14,000 nucleotides of DNA, taken from the NCBI GenBank assembly GCA_910577435.1, contig CAJTLV010000016.1, positions 1-14,000 on the forward strand, in the 5' to 3' direction. Shown piece after piece: positions 13,455-14,000 of this stretch (its first letter is position 1; every line of letters starts with the position of its first letter). The notes under the pieces are model-generated. The model was given only the letters and a program-made list of their open reading frames with translations. It had not been told where the DNA came from and did not search any database. Made by a program: the position numbers and the translations under genes. This DNA is from an uncultured Christensenella sp. Its GTDB lineage: Bacteria > Bacillota > Clostridia > Christensenellales > Pumilibacteraceae.

Positions 13455-13487
13455 GCCGCTGCGCAAAGTATTGCGCAGCGGCTTTTT
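13455..13487 (+). terminator. Intrinsic terminator of the ferritin gene
   Basis: A perfect 12-bp stem, GCCGCTGCGCAA (13455-13466) with TTGCGCAGCGGC (13471-13482), closes on loop AGTA and is followed by five T (13483-13487). Confidence 0.95.
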
Positions 13488-13503
13488 ATGTCGGCGAAGA
13501 GAT

Positions 13504-13543
13504 AATAGTGAATAGTGAAGAAGCGTTTGACCGCCTACGGCGG
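13504..13543. repeat. Tandem heptamer plus GC hairpin, possible mobile or repeat remnant
   Basis: AATAGTG occurs twice in tandem (13504-13517), followed by a hairpin CCGCC (13531-13535) TAC GGCGG (13539-13543). A further stem, GCTTTCC (13575-13581) / GGAAAGC (13594-13600), lies before the xre stop and may cap its transcript. Confidence 0.35.
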
Positions 13544-13614
13544 ATTTAATGATTTTATGTATGCTGCCGTATTGGCTTTCCGCTCCTCCGAAAGGAAAGC
13601 AATATCGGTTCTTC

Positions 13615-13839
13615 TTACCGTTTATCTTTAATATCCCTGCCGATAAGATCGTCAAGCGAAATGTCGTAGTAATCCGCCAATGCGACACAGAAAGAAATGC
13701 TTGGCTCTACTTCGCCCTTTTCCCACCTACTGATATTCTGTTGAGATGTATTTATGAGTTTTGCCAATTCTTCTTGGCTTAATTTCGCGTTCTGTCTGTG
13801 AATTTTGAATTCATATCCGACTTTTTTCATATCTGCCAT
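13615..13839 (-). CDS. Short XRE-family transcriptional regulator
   Basis: A 74-residue helix-turn-helix protein with almost nothing outside the DNA-binding domain: HRQNAKLSQEELAKLINTSQQNISRWEKGEVEPSISFCVALADYYDISLDDLIG (about residues 14-68). The SQEELA...S-Q-Q-N-I-S-R-W-E-K-G core is typical of phage-type and toxin-linked repressors. Start ATG 13839 lacks a ribosome binding site, and an alternative ATG at 13830 has none either; a TAAAAT box just upstream would give a nearly leaderless message. It is divergent from the Cys-motif gene at 13939, and three dyads lie between them, so it most likely controls both. Confidence 0.88.
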   Translation of the reverse strand: MADMKKVGYEFKIHRQNAKLSQEELAKLINTSQQNISRWEKGEVEPSISFCVALADYYDISLDDLIGRDIKDKR

Positions 13840-13854
13840 TTCACAATTATTTTA

Positions 13855-13868
13855 ACACATAATTGTGT
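13855..13868. promoter_or_regulatory. Operator-like dyad 1 in the xre divergent spacer
   Basis: ACACATAATTGTGT has perfect 5-base arms ACACA/TGTGT. It also forms part of a longer inverted repeat, CACAATTAT (13842-13850) with ATAATTGTG (13859-13867). Confidence 0.65.
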
Positions 13869-13882
13869 GCGACGCTTGGCAA

Positions 13883-13896
13883 ACACAAATTTGTGT
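13883..13896. promoter_or_regulatory. Operator-like dyad 2 (perfect palindrome)
   Basis: ACACAAATTTGTGT is fully symmetrical. It lies in the spacer of a plus-strand promoter candidate: TTGGCA (13876-13881) and an extended TGATATGCC -10 (13896-13904). It starts 28 bases after dyad 1. Confidence 0.7.
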
Positions 13897-13909
13897 GATA
13901 TGCCGATTT

Positions 13910-13923
13910 ACACAAATACGTGT
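13910..13923. promoter_or_regulatory. Operator-like dyad 3
   Basis: ACACAAATACGTGT is the same dyad with an imperfect centre. It starts 27 bases after dyad 2 and 29 bases before the downstream gene. Confidence 0.6.
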
Positions 13924-13938
13924 GCGGGAGACATAAAA

Positions 13939-14000
13939 ATGCCAAACAACAAATGCAAACGGTGCAAGCAATTCGACAGGTATTATACGCGCGGGGTGAC
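13939..14000 (+). CDS. N terminus of a small CxxC-motif protein, cut by the window edge
   Basis: The first 20 residues are visible: MPNNKCKRCKQFDRYYTRGV. The CxxC (Cys6, Cys9) in a basic setting suggests half of a zinc-binding knuckle. GGGAG (13926-13930) is eight bases before ATG 13939. It is divergent from the xre gene at 13615-13839 across the three dyads. Small Cys-rich proteins beside short XRE regulators occur in clostridial and phage-like regions, but nothing more can be said from this fragment. Confidence 0.6.
   Translation, partial: MPNNKCKRCKQFDRYYTRGV

Noticed and set aside
1..14000. CRISPR arrays, tRNAs or rRNAs
   Set aside because: No regularly spaced direct repeats of CRISPR type, no TTCGA-type T-loop with a matching acceptor stem, and no rRNA-like stretch were found by eye.

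Overview
The window looks like a chromosomal segment from a low-to-moderate G+C Bacillota, probably of clostridial type. The grounds are strong AGGAGG-type ribosome binding sites, near-consensus TTGACA/TATAAT promoters, three Bacillus-type parS sites, and housekeeping genes (mnmE, rsmG, parB) that lie together near the replication origin in many Firmicutes. No rRNA, tRNA, CRISPR array or complete insertion sequence was found. Identities come from motifs and family resemblance read by eye; no database search was run.

Left part (1-6106, all minus strand). Bases 1-52 look like the terminal repeat of an IS3-type element whose transposase would begin at the window edge. Next, in transcription order from the right, is a four-gene operon driven by a perfect promoter at 6101-6106/6078-6083: an alpha/beta-hydrolase-like protein that has lost its nucleophile serine, signal peptidase I, a DegV fatty-acid-binding protein and the 16S rRNA methyltransferase RsmG. 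After a 277-base AT-rich spacer come mnmE and smpB, closely spaced. Translation and tRNA/rRNA quality functions (MnmE, SmpB, RsmG) are therefore mixed with envelope functions (signal peptidase, DegV).

Middle (6107-10215). parB reads rightward from a consensus promoter and is followed by a bidirectional terminator and three parS sites, so the centromere lies directly behind its own binding protein; no parA is present. Facing parB is a 420-residue ferritin-like diiron protein, transcribed divergently from a membrane-anchored phospholipase D/cardiolipin synthase-type protein.

Right-centre (10216-11759). This is gene-poor. It holds two copies of a 19-bp palindrome inside a longer imperfect repeat, a 50-residue lysine-rich protein with an excellent ribosome binding site that is easily missed because of its size, and a 263-base foldable tail ending in a strong terminator.

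Right part (11760-14000). An XRE regulator with dyad operators precedes a RadC-like protein whose metal-binding motif is gone; a ferritin gene with a full ferroxidase centre and a textbook terminator follows. A second XRE regulator is divergent from a Cys-motif gene cut by the window edge, and three regularly spaced 14-bp dyads lie between them. The two ferritin-like proteins suggest iron or oxidative-stress handling, but nothing in the sequence ties them to one regulator.
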